Assembly: GCA_016284315.1 (NCBI GenBank)
Contig: JAEEOO010000008.1
Span: 1 to 39,862 of the forward strand
Length of the DNA stretch: 39,862 bases
Direction of reading: 5' to 3'
DNA from: Lachnospiraceae bacterium
Lineage (GTDB): Bacteria; Bacillota; Clostridia; Lachnospirales; Lachnospiraceae
Of the stretch, positions 9,340-15,932 are shown one piece after another; within the stretch, counting starts at the first letter, position 1; each line of letters opens with the position of its first letter. The notes beneath the pieces were generated by a model. It saw only the letters and a list, made by a program, of their open reading frames with translations, was not told the origin of the DNA and did not search any database. A program made the position numbers and the translations under genes.

Positions 9340-10785
9340 ATGAAAGACGAAAAACGTAAAGGCGGATATTTCGAGGATTCAAACGAATATTCCGGCGAAG
9401 TTTATTATGATGAAAACGGCGGATACTACGACGAGGCCGGAAACTACTTTGATTCCGAAGGCGGCGTGTACGACGTAGAAGGCGGTTATACCGATGCACA
9501 GGGTAATTATTATACCCCTGAGGAAATGGCAGCATATGCTAACGGTGAGTATTACGGGGAAGAAGGCAACACCGAAGAAGCATATGAAGAACTGACATAC
9601 GAAGACATCGACACCGGCCTTGATAAATACAATACCGGTAGAAGCGTAAAGAGAGAGTATAACTCAGGCGTAGGAAGACCTACCAATTACCAGACAGGTA
9701 AAAAGAAGACCAAGATCAAGGCAGGAATCGTTATCGCAAGAGTTGTTCTTGTTATCGTAACTGTTCTTATCATAACCGTTGGTGGCTTGTATCTTACTTT
9801 GAGAGAAATCTACAACGGCCCCGAATCGGCAAGGGAGCTTATGGTTTCAACTATTCAGGAGACCGGACAGCTTAAGTTCATTAACAAGATGTTCCTTACT
9901 GTTGACGAGATCGAAGAGATCACCGGAAGAAACAGTATGGGTACTCTTGATGCGGAAGTAGATACCGGACTCATCAGCTTCGGCGGAGAAACTACCGAAG
10001 AAGGCGATAACGGTGAGGCTGCAGAGGCATTTGATATCAATGGATTTGAGATCGTAGAGATCTCCGGCCGTACCTACCACGCAAAGATGATGATCATCAA
10101 CGATCCTTCAAGAGTAAAGCTTACCACTATCTATGACAACGGATGGAAGGAATACGGTGAGACCCTTGATGTGCTTGTTGATAACGGCGGATTCCTTGCG
10201 GGTGTAAACGGAGGAGAGTATCAGTCCGATTCAAACAAGGGTGGATCTCCCAAGGGCCTTGTTGTATGCGACGGACAGATCCAGTACAACAATCCCATGG
10301 CCGGCGACGTTATGGTTGGCTTCAACACAGACAACTACCTTATCATCAAGGATATCGGCGGTATGTCAGCAGACAACGTAAAGAACCTTGTTGCAGAACT
10401 TAATATCCGTGATGCGGTAACCTTCAAGGATATCGCAGACGGCGATGATAACCACTTTACAAAGCTTATGATCAACGGTGAGTCCGTATCCCTCAATGGA
10501 TCGGGATCCGGTGCAAACCCCAGAACCGTTATCGGACAGAAGGCAGACGGAACAGTGCTCCTTCTCGTTACCGATGGACGTGGTGAAGGCGGACACCTTG
10601 GTGCTACCGCAGCGGACGTAATTTCCATCATGCAGGAATACGGCGCAGTTAACGCCGCTAACCTTGACGGCGGAAGCTCATCATGCATGTACTGCGACGG
10701 TGAGTGGGAAATGACATCGGTTACTTTATATTATAAGAATGCATCATGGAGACTTCCTCTTGCATTTGTAGTAGAAAGGAGATAA
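9340..10785 (+). CDS. Membrane-anchored phosphodiester glycosidase (NAGPA-like domain) with Tyr-rich repeat
   Basis: 481 residues, preceded by AAGGAG 10 bases before the ATG. The cytoplasmic N-terminus (~1-125) is acidic and Tyr-rich and includes five heptad repeats at residues 22-56. One transmembrane helix follows at ~128-150. The exterior domain (~230-481) matches the phosphodiester glycosidase/NAGPA family: FLAGVNGGEY, GSPKGLVV, NPRTVIGQ, LVTDGRGEGG and NAANLDGGSSS. In mammals this fold uncovers mannose-6-phosphate by removing GlcNAc-1-P. Bacterial members are thought to cut sugar-phosphodiester bonds in exopolymers. Next to a deacetylase and a sugar transferase, a role in trimming a phosphodiester-linked surface glycan is a reasonable inference. 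Confidence 0.86.
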   Translation: MKDEKRKGGYFEDSNEYSGEVYYDENGGYYDEAGNYFDSEGGVYDVEGGYTDAQGNYYTPEEMAAYANGEYYGEEGNTEEAYEELTYEDIDTGLDKYNTGRSVKREYNSGVGRPTNYQTGKKKTKIKAGIVIARVVLVIVTVLIITVGGLYLTLREIYNGPESARELMVSTIQETGQLKFINKMFLTVDEIEEITGRNSMGTLDAEVDTGLISFGGETTEEGDNGEAAEAFDINGFEIVEISGRTYHAKMMIINDPSRVKLTTIYDNGWKEYGETLDVLVDNGGFLAGVNGGEYQSDSNKGGSPKGLVVCDGQIQYNNPMAGDVMVGFNTDNYLIIKDIGGMSADNVKNLVAELNIRDAVTFKDIADGDDNHFTKLMINGESVSLNGSGSGANPRTVIGQKADGTVLLLVTDGRGEGGHLGATAADVISIMQEYGAVNAANLDGGSSSCMYCDGEWEMTSVTLYYKNASWRLPLAFVVERR

Positions 10786-10791
10786 CCGATC

Positions 10792-11895
10792 ATGAGCAAG
10801 AATGTTAAGAAAAGTTCAGCAGGCTTTTGGGCCTTTTATGTAATACTGGTTCTTTTACTCGTAGGATTTTGGTTCTTCTTCCTTAACGGAGTCATCAAAA
10901 AGGACATGAAGATCTACGAGGCAGCTCAGCCCGAGCATATAATGGAAGATGTTGTAGCAAAAGTTCAGTCCGGCGATTTAAGCGACATGAATTTTGCTGA
11001 GAGCTCTTCAAGATTTGAAGCCAGCGATATATATAAAGAAGCATTTACAAACGGCATTGCGGGAAAGACCATTTCCTTTAAGAAGAATCCTACCAGCTAT
11101 GATGCGCAGGCTCCCGTTTATGAGCTTTATGCAGATGATGCACACATTGCAACCGTAACATTGAACGCTACCTCATCAAAGCCTCTTATGTTCATCCTTT
11201 CCGTACAGGATTGGAGCGTTGCATCCGTTGTTCCTCTTTACGAGACCGGAAGCGAAGGAATCACCATTAAGATCCCCGATTGCTACACCGCATACGTAAA
11301 CGGAGTACAGGTTGATGAGAGAGAACTGGCAGGGGAGCCTAAAGAGTACAAGGATTTCGAGATCGTTGCAAAGTATGTTGATGTTCCCAAGGAACTTACC
11401 TACAGTGTAACCGGTCTTATGGCTCAGCCCACCGTGGAAGTTAAGGATGCAGCGGGAAATGTGATATCGGTAGAGCAGAACGGATCTGAATATGTTGCAG
11501 GCTTTACCGGAACCGAAGTTCCTTCAGATATTGCAGATAACGCTATTACCAATGCGAAGTATATCTCCGAGGTATATGCAGGCGACAGAACCCTCAGCGC
11601 TATTAAGCCCTTCCTTACCTCAGATTCATATTTGATCCCTCTCTTTGAGAGCTACATCAATCATGACCTTTGGATGTACAGCGGACATGCAACTCCCACC
11701 TACTCAAACGAGGCTGCAAGCGAGTATGTTAAGTACAATGACAACTTCTATTCTGTTGTTGTTTACTTTGACAAGACCATGTATCTTCCCAAGAGAAACA
11801 TGACTGCAGAGGTTACCACTCACAACAAATATTTCTATGTTAACGTGGATGGTAAGTGGGTTATCGCAGACATGCTTAATATGACTGAAGAGTAA
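10792..11895 (+). CDS. Single-pass membrane-anchored extracellular protein, unrecognised
   Basis: 367 residues. The ribosome binding site GGAG is inside the end of the preceding gene, and the ATG follows 6 bases after that stop, so the genes are tightly coupled. One N-terminal transmembrane helix (~12-31, FWAFYVILVLLLVGFWFFF) leaves about 335 residues outside. I do not recognise the family firmly. The middle segment (IPDCYTAYVNGVQVDE, residues ~163-178) resembles the Ig-like TcaA-type domain of Firmicutes. The C-terminal ~120 residues (KPFLTSDSYLI, YVKYNDNFYSVVVYFD, KWVIADMLNM) read like an NTF2-like fold. No catalytic motif is visible. Being last in the operon suggests a scaffold or accessory role for surface-polymer enzymes. 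It is clearly protein-coding; the function is unknown. Confidence 0.75.
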   Translation: MSKNVKKSSAGFWAFYVILVLLLVGFWFFFLNGVIKKDMKIYEAAQPEHIMEDVVAKVQSGDLSDMNFAESSSRFEASDIYKEAFTNGIAGKTISFKKNPTSYDAQAPVYELYADDAHIATVTLNATSSKPLMFILSVQDWSVASVVPLYETGSEGITIKIPDCYTAYVNGVQVDERELAGEPKEYKDFEIVAKYVDVPKELTYSVTGLMAQPTVEVKDAAGNVISVEQNGSEYVAGFTGTEVPSDIADNAITNAKYISEVYAGDRTLSAIKPFLTSDSYLIPLFESYINHDLWMYSGHATPTYSNEAASEYVKYNDNFYSVVVYFDKTMYLPKRNMTAEVTTHNKYFYVNVDGKWVIADMLNMTEE

Positions 11896-11940
11896 ATATT
11901 ACATTAATAGAAATCGAATTATTTCTAAAAAATTTTGAAA

Positions 11941-11990
11941 CAAGCCTGTTTAGGCGCTTTCCGGCACCTAAGCAGGCTTGACTCATTTTT
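11941..11990 (+). terminator. Intrinsic terminator of the surface-polymer operon
   Basis: A 14-base-pair stem has arms at 11941-11954 (CAAGCCTGTTTAGG) and 11967-11980 (CCTAAGCAGGCTTG) with one G-T wobble. The loop is 12 bases, and a TTTTT run lies at 11986-11990. It stands 45 bases after the last gene of the operon. Confidence 0.85.
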
Positions 11991-12006
11991 AAATCTATGC
12001 TATATT
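11978..12006 (+). promoter_or_regulatory. Predicted promoter of the NlpC/P60 gene
   Basis: TTGACT (-35) at 11978-11983, a spacer of exactly 17 bases, then an extended -10, TGCTATATT (TATATT at 12001-12006). The first three -35 bases are the last three bases of the upstream terminator stem, so the two elements overlap. Confidence 0.75.
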
Positions 12007-12053
12007 ATCTGTAACATTCGTAATAAATTTGTAACAATTGTAGTGAAAGTGTC

Positions 12054-13154
12054 ATGAAAAGATTTACAGAGTATAGTTTTAAGCCTTCTAAAGCAGTAAG
12101 ACTGTCAGCTATATCTTTGGCAGCCTTATTTTTTTCGGCCTCAATTCCGTTTTCGGGACTGAATTCATATGCAGCTACTCCTTCGGATGTTCTTCCCACC
12201 GGCGGTGCGGGAGTGGTCCTGGGAACAAGTAATAAGACTTCAAAGACGGACAAGAGTGTTGAGAACGTAATCAGTACAACTGAAGAAATGGAAGAGCGTC
12301 TTGCTCAGAATGCAAAGGACGCATACGAAAGACTTTTAGCTAACCTTGCGGTAGCAGATACAGAAAGTTATTTAAACATTAGAGAGTCTGCAGATGAAAG
12401 ATCTGAGGTTCTCGGAAAACTCTACAAAGATGGCGTTGGGGAGATCATCGGTAGAGAGGACGGATGGCTTCTTGTTGAGTCGGGGAATGTAACGGGTTAT
12501 GTTAAAGCGGATAATGTGGTGACCGGTAAGGCAGCAGAGGAAATGGCCCCTGAGATCGGTTACGAGCTTGCATTTGTAAATGCTCCTACATTATTCGTAA
12601 GAAGCGAAGCGGACAAGGATTCTGATGTTGTTTGCGTTGTAACAAGCGGTGAGGAATATCTTGTCACTGAAAAAGAAGATGGCTGGTACAAAGTTGAGAC
12701 AGCTTCCGGAGACGGATGGATCAACGAAGAGTACGCTACCATCAACTGGCAGTTCAAACTGGCTGAGAGCAGGGAAGAAGAACAGATCAGACTTGCTGCG
12801 GAAAGCCTTGAAAAGGGTAAGGAACTTGTTGAGTACGCGCTTCAGTTCGTCGGTAATCCTTACGTATGGGGCGGAACAAGCCTGACCAATGGTTGCGACT
12901 GTTCGGGATTTACAATGTCTCTTTACAAGCACTACGGAATCAGCCTTTCACATGCTTCCGATGCTCAGAGATATGCCGGAGTTGCCGTTGACGGTCTTGA
13001 GAATGCTCAGCCCGGAGATATCATCATCTATTCCGGACACGTTGCAATCTACATGGGTAACAACCAGATCGTACATGCCGCAAACTCCAGACTAGGAATC
13101 GTGGTATCCGGCGTGGACTTTATGACAGTCCTTGGTATCAGAAGAATATTCTAA
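12054..13154 (+). CDS. Secreted SH3-SH3-NlpC/P60 peptidoglycan endopeptidase
   Basis: 366 residues. The ATG at 12054 opens a signal peptide (basic start, hydrophobic SAISLAALFFSASIPF, cleavage near SYA-ATPS). Two bacterial SH3 domains follow: ~100-162 (YLNIRESADERSEVLG) and ~168-232 (LFVRSEADKDSDVV, GWINEEYA). A charged helical linker leads to the C-terminal NlpC/P60 domain (~255-366), which has Cys283 in CDCSGF, His329 in SGHVAIY and His341 in VHAAN as the Cys-His-His triad. The family cleaves D-Glu-gamma-diaminopimelate bonds in peptide stems and functions in cell-wall turnover or separation. The ribosome binding site is weak (GAAAGTG). It is a one-gene unit with its own promoter and terminator. 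Confidence 0.93.
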   Translation: MKRFTEYSFKPSKAVRLSAISLAALFFSASIPFSGLNSYAATPSDVLPTGGAGVVLGTSNKTSKTDKSVENVISTTEEMEERLAQNAKDAYERLLANLAVADTESYLNIRESADERSEVLGKLYKDGVGEIIGREDGWLLVESGNVTGYVKADNVVTGKAAEEMAPEIGYELAFVNAPTLFVRSEADKDSDVVCVVTSGEEYLVTEKEDGWYKVETASGDGWINEEYATINWQFKLAESREEEQIRLAAESLEKGKELVEYALQFVGNPYVWGGTSLTNGCDCSGFTMSLYKHYGISLSHASDAQRYAGVAVDGLENAQPGDIIIYSGHVAIYMGNNQIVHAANSRLGIVVSGVDFMTVLGIRRIF

Positions 13155-13165
13155 ATGCGTTTTAT

Positions 13166-13202
13166 ACTGCATAGCCTATATATTGGGCTATGCAGTTTTT
13201 TT
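13166..13202 (+). terminator. Intrinsic terminator after the NlpC/P60 gene
   Basis: A perfect 11-base-pair stem, ACTGCATAGCC (13166-13176) with GGCTATGCAGT (13186-13196), a 9-base loop and a run of seven T's at 13196-13202. It begins 11 bases after the stop codon. Confidence 0.93.
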
Positions 13203-13318
13203 AATACTCTATTATGTGTTAAACCGTTTTCCTATAATTGGCCATAGAATAAAGGAAATGTAGTGTATATAGCGTTCTTGGGACTCGAAAACGATTAAGA
13301 TGTCATATTTAAAATCTT

Positions 13319-13595
13319 GTCAGATTTGCACAAAGAATAGTGTAAATACAATTTAGACAACTCTGTGGATAGCAAAAGTTATCCACATTTTTTTGAGAGC
13401 GAAGCCGAAAAATAGGCTTTATACACGATTTTATACACATTATCCACGGGTTTTATAAGGTTTTGGGGGCAAATTATGGTAAACCAATCGAACAAAGGTT
13501 TTGTACAAAAAGACAAATATCTGTCAGATTTTAAAGTTTTCAGATAATTAAAAATCTAGTAGACGATACTAAATTTAGCGATAAATTGTCAGATT
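13319..13595 (+). repeat. Dispersed direct repeat TGTCAGATT, three copies
   Basis: Exact TGTCAGATT occurs at 13319-13327, 13522-13530 and 13587-13595; the first and third extend to TTGTCAGATT. A degenerate TTTTCAGAT lies at 13537-13545. All copies are in the same orientation and bracket the DnaA-box cluster. No function is known to me. Confidence 0.5.
13364..13448. other. Cluster of five DnaA-box-like 9-mers
   Basis: Read directly against consensus TTATCCACA: CTATCCACA on the minus strand at 13364-13372 (one mismatch); a perfect TTATCCACA at 13379-13387; TTATACACG at 13419-13427 (two mismatches); TTATACACA at 13431-13439 (one mismatch); TTATCCACG at 13440-13448 (one mismatch). The last two abut directly, and the last four share one orientation. 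The boxes are seen in the sequence; binding by DnaA is inference. The density is origin-like, but dnaA and dnaN are absent and genes on both sides point the same way, so a titration or regulatory cluster is as likely as an origin. Confidence 0.65.
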
Positions 13596-13599
13596 ATTA

Positions 13600-13628
13600 T
13601 TGATAAATACCAAGTATTGTGCTACTAT
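13600..13628 (+). promoter_or_regulatory. Predicted promoter of hpf
   Basis: TTGATA at 13600-13605, a 17-base spacer, and an extended -10, TGCTACTAT (TACTAT at 13623-13628). It lies just downstream of the third TGTCAGATT copy and leaves a leader of about 100 bases before hpf. Confidence 0.65.
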
Positions 13629-13655
13629 ATTCTTACGAAATCCATATGAAAGGTA

Positions 13656-13719
13656 CTCGCTTTTTTAATAAGCGAGATTGGAGTATATGATCCGGCAAGA
13701 TCAGTGATCAAACTCCAAT
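13656..13719 (+). promoter_or_regulatory. Two stem-loops in the hpf 5' leader
   Basis: Hairpin one: CTCGCTT (13656-13662) pairs with AAGCGAG (13670-13676). Hairpin two: ATTGGAGT (13677-13684) pairs with ACTCCAAT (13712-13719), with an inner TGATC/GATCA stem (13688-13692 with 13706-13710). The second hairpin ends 5 bases before the AGGTGA ribosome binding site at 13725-13730. A role in translation or transcript stability is inferred; neither stem is followed by a T run, so they are not terminators. Confidence 0.5.
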
Positions 13720-13735
13720 GCAAAAGGTGAAGCAT

Positions 13736-14263
13736 ATGAAATTTGTAATCATCGGACGAAACATCGAGATCACCCCCGGACTTAAGAGTGCAGTGGAAGA
13801 CAAACTCGGAAAACTCGAAAAGTACTTCAACGAAGACACTGAAGTTCACGTAGCCTTGAGCGTAGAAAAGGAGAGACAGAAGATCGAGGTTACGATCCCC
13901 GTAAAAGGAAGCATTATCCGTTCAGAGCAGGTTAGCAGTGATATGTACGTATCAATCGATCTTGTGGAAGAGATCATTGAGCGCCAGCTTAAGAAATACA
14001 AGAACAAGATCATTGAAAAGCAGCAGGATGCGGTAGCATTCTCAAGAGCCTTCGTAGAGAAGGAAGTAGAAGAAGATGATGAGATCAAGATCATCCGTTC
14101 AAAGAAGTTCGAGATCAAGCCCATGTATCCCGAAGATGCATGCGTACAGATGGAACTCCTTGGACACAACTTCTTCGTATTTATCAACGCAGAGACCGAT
14201 CAGGTCAATGTAGTTTACAAGAGAAAAGGCGAGACCTACGGTCTTATCGAGCCTGAGTTTTAA
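13736..14263 (+). CDS. hpf: Long-form ribosome hibernation promoting factor HPF
   Basis: 175 residues from the ATG at 13736, which has AGGTGA 5 bases upstream; an earlier in-frame ATG at 13718 lies within the leader stem and is rejected. The N-terminal ~100 residues match the YfiA/HPF ribosome-binding domain (MKFVIIGRNIEITPGLK, then the basic helix QLKKYKNKIIEKQQD). The C-terminal ~55 residues form the long-HPF dimerisation domain (IIRSKKFEIKPMYPEDA, LGHNFFVFINAET, VVYKRKGETYGLIEPEF). In Gram-positive bacteria this protein pairs 70S ribosomes into inactive 100S dimers in stationary phase. secA or prfB often follow hpf in Firmicutes but do not do so here. Confidence 0.95.
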   Translation: MKFVIIGRNIEITPGLKSAVEDKLGKLEKYFNEDTEVHVALSVEKERQKIEVTIPVKGSIIRSEQVSSDMYVSIDLVEEIIERQLKKYKNKIIEKQQDAVAFSRAFVEKEVEEDDEIKIIRSKKFEIKPMYPEDACVQMELLGHNFFVFINAETDQVNVVYKRKGETYGLIEPEF

Positions 14264-14308
14264 ACATTAGAGAGCGTACAGCTCCTCCTCTTGAATAAAA
14301 TTATTTGT

Positions 14309-14345
14309 AATAAGGATGCAACGATGAGTTGCATCCTTATTTATT
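14309..14345 (+). terminator. Probable intrinsic terminator after hpf
   Basis: A perfect 14-base-pair stem, AATAAGGATGCAAC (14309-14322) with GTTGCATCCTTATT (14328-14341), and a 5-base loop. The T tract is short and mixed into the stem end (TTATTTATTT), so termination may be incomplete. Confidence 0.75.
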
Positions 14346-14435
14346 TGCGTGGCATGTTGTCAAACAGTATGCTTTTTTTACAAAAAAAGCCTAAAAATTT
14401 CTCCTTATTTTAGCCGTTTTAAGATTGTTTTTGCA

Positions 14436-14464
14436 TTGCATTTACTATGGGATTGTGATAAAAT
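14436..14464 (+). promoter_or_regulatory. Predicted promoter of the butyryl-CoA operon
   Basis: TTGCAT at 14436-14441, a 17-base spacer and an extended -10, TGATAAAAT (TAAAAT at 14459-14464). The -35 keeps only the TTG of consensus well; the -10 is good. This leaves about 65 bases of leader before thl. I see no other strong feature in 14346-14537. Confidence 0.55.
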
Positions 14465-14537
14465 TATCAAACAGTGTGAAAAAAATAACAATCACATTAA
14501 AACATAATATTTTCTAAATGAAACGGAGGAATTCGAA

Positions 14538-15734
14538 ATGGCAAGAAAAGTTGTTTTGGCTGGTGCTTGTCGTACCGCAATCGGTACAATGGGTGGTTCA
14601 CTTTCCACCATTCCCGCTGCAGAGTTGGGTGCAATCGTAATCAAGGAGGCTCTTAATCGTGCTGGCGTAGCTCCCGAGAAAGTTGATCAGGTTTACATGG
14701 GTTGTGTAATCCAGGCCGGTCAGGGACAGAACGTTGCTCGTCAGGCTTCCATTAAGGCCGGTCTTCCTATCGAAGTTCCTGCCGTAACTATAAACGTTGT
14801 ATGCGGATCAGGTCTTAACTGCGTTAACCAGGCTGCACAGATGATCATGGCAGGCGATGCTGACATCGTTGTTGCAGGTGGTATGGAGAACATGTCAATG
14901 GCTCCCTTCGCACTTCCCCAGGGCCGTTACGGATACAGAATGACATGGCCCAGCCAGAGCCAGGGCGCTCTTGTTGATACCATGGTTAAGGATGCACTTT
15001 GGGATGCATTCAATGACTATCATATGATCACAACTGCTGATAATGTAGCTAAAGAGTGGAATCTCACCAGAGAAGAACTCGATGAGTTCGCATTAAAGTC
15101 ACAGCAGAAGGCATGCGCTGCTATCGAGTCAGGCGCTTTCAAGAAAGAAATCGTTCCCGTAGAGATCAAGAAGAAGAAAGAGACCGTTGTATTCGACACC
15201 GATGAAGGACCTCGTCCGGGTTCAACCATCGAGGGTCTTGCTAAGCTTCGTCCTCTTAATCCCGACGGAGTTGTTACCGCAGGTAACGCATCTGGAATCA
15301 ACGACGGTGCAGCAGCAATTGTTGTTATGAGCGAAGAAAAGGCTAAGGAGCTTGGCGTTAAGCCTATGGCTACTTTCGTAGCAGGCGCTCTTGCAGGTGT
15401 TCGTCCCGAGGTTATGGGTATCGGACCTGTTGCAGCTACCAAGAAGGTTATGGCTAAGGCCGGCATGAAGATCGAAGACTTCGACATCATCGAGGCTAAC
15501 GAGGCATTCGCAGCTCAGTCTGTTGCAGTTGGTAAGGATCTCGGAATCGATGTTGATAAGCAGCTCAACCCCAACGGTGGTGCTATCGCTCTCGGACATC
15601 CCGTAGGAGCATCAGGTGCTCGTATCCTTGTTACCCTTCTTCACGAGATGGAAGCTAAGGGCGCTAAGAACGGACTTGCTACTCTTTGCATCGGTGGCGG
15701 TATGGGATGCGCAACCATCGTAACTCGTGAATAA
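14538..15734 (+). CDS. thl: Acetyl-CoA C-acetyltransferase (thiolase)
   Basis: 398 residues, the usual length for biosynthetic thiolases; GGAGGAA lies just before the ATG. The nucleophile Cys89 is in VVCGSGLNC. The catalytic His lies in the [16 protein letters not shown] motif, and the second Cys is in the C-terminal CIGGGMGCA. It condenses two acetyl-CoA to acetoacetyl-CoA, the first step of the butyrate pathway, in the cytoplasm. It heads an operon whose remaining genes are the later pathway steps. Codon use is strongly biased, as expected for a highly expressed fermentation gene. A structured 154-base element separates it from crt. Confidence 0.97.
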   Translation: MARKVVLAGACRTAIGTMGGSLSTIPAAELGAIVIKEALNRAGVAPEKVDQVYMGCVIQAGQGQNVARQASIKAGLPIEVPAVTINVVCGSGLNCVNQAAQMIMAGDADIVVAGGMENMSMAPFALPQGRYGYRMTWPSQSQGALVDTMVKDALWDAFNDYHMITTADNVAKEWNLTREELDEFALKSQQKACAAIESGAFKKEIVPVEIKKKKETVVFDTDEGPRPGSTIEGLAKLRPLNPDGVVTAGNASGINDGAAAIVVMSEEKAKELGVKPMATFVAGALAGVRPEVMGIGPVAATKKVMAKAGMKIEDFDIIEANEAFAAQSVAVGKDLGIDVDKQLNPNGGAIALGHPVGASGARILVTLLHEMEAKGAKNGLATLCIGGGMGCATIVTRE

Positions 15735-15759
15735 TTAATCTGTTAATTATAAGATTACA

Positions 15760-15913
15760 GTGGGAGAGCGCGTGTAATAAATTTCCGGCAATGTGTCCGA
15801 GGCCGGTACTTATTGAGAACAAGCGCTAGCGCTGTTCGAAATTAGTTCCGCTGCCACGAGGACCCATAGCTGGGAAGCGGTGCCGGAAATTTCGTTGCAC
15901 GTGCTAGGCCCAC
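15760..15913 (+). ncRNA. Candidate structured RNA / cis-regulatory element between thl and crt
   Basis: An unusually GC-rich, self-complementary block. Outer helix: GTGGG (15760-15764) with CCCAC (15909-15913). Second helix: 15768-15777 with 15895-15904, ten pairs including two G-U. Third helix: AAATTTCCGGCA (15779-15790) with TGCCGGAAATTT (15881-15892), perfect. Inside lie a small stem CCG/CGG (15797-15806), a hairpin at 15817-15837 with one bulged A, and a stem CCGCT/AGCGG (15848-15880) enclosing CCCA-TAGC-TGGG. This makes a closed multibranched fold. It ends 7 bases before the crt GGAG (15921-15924), as a translational riboswitch or leader would. Alternatives are a processing site or an inserted MITE-like repeat; TTAC flanks both sides (15755-15758 and 15915-15918). 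I recognise no known RNA class. Confidence 0.6.
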
Positions 15914-15932
15914 GTTACTAGGAGAATAAACA

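Larger units (their letters stand above)
13203..13599. other. Gene-free AT-rich intergenic stretch
   Basis: No convincing gene. It holds the DnaA-box-like cluster (13364-13448) and copies of a TGTCAGATT repeat (13319-13327, 13522-13530, 13587-13595). It also holds a perfect TATAAT at 13233-13238 without a matching -35, and a TTGCACAA at 13326-13333 that recurs upstream of the Tad operon. A purine-rich site before ATG-TAG at 13258 gives only a start-stop pair. Confidence 0.6.

Noticed and set aside
13258-13293. Tiny leader peptide after AAAGGA (ATG-TAG, then GTG with 11 codons)
   Set aside because: ATG-TAG is only a start-stop pair, and the GTG frame has no conserved content or regulated gene directly downstream.
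13203-13735. Full chromosomal origin oriC
   Set aside because: The DnaA-like boxes are real, but no dnaA, dnaN, gyrB or rpmH is near, and genes on both sides point the same way. Kept only as a DnaA-box cluster.
13609-13735. Known raiA-type structured RNA upstream of hpf
   Set aside because: The leader is only ~100 bases with two simple hairpins, too short for that RNA class as I know it.
15760-15918. Integron attC site or group II intron fragment
   Set aside because: The ends lack the attC core GTTRRRY in proper form, and no domain V-type hairpin or intron-encoded protein is present.
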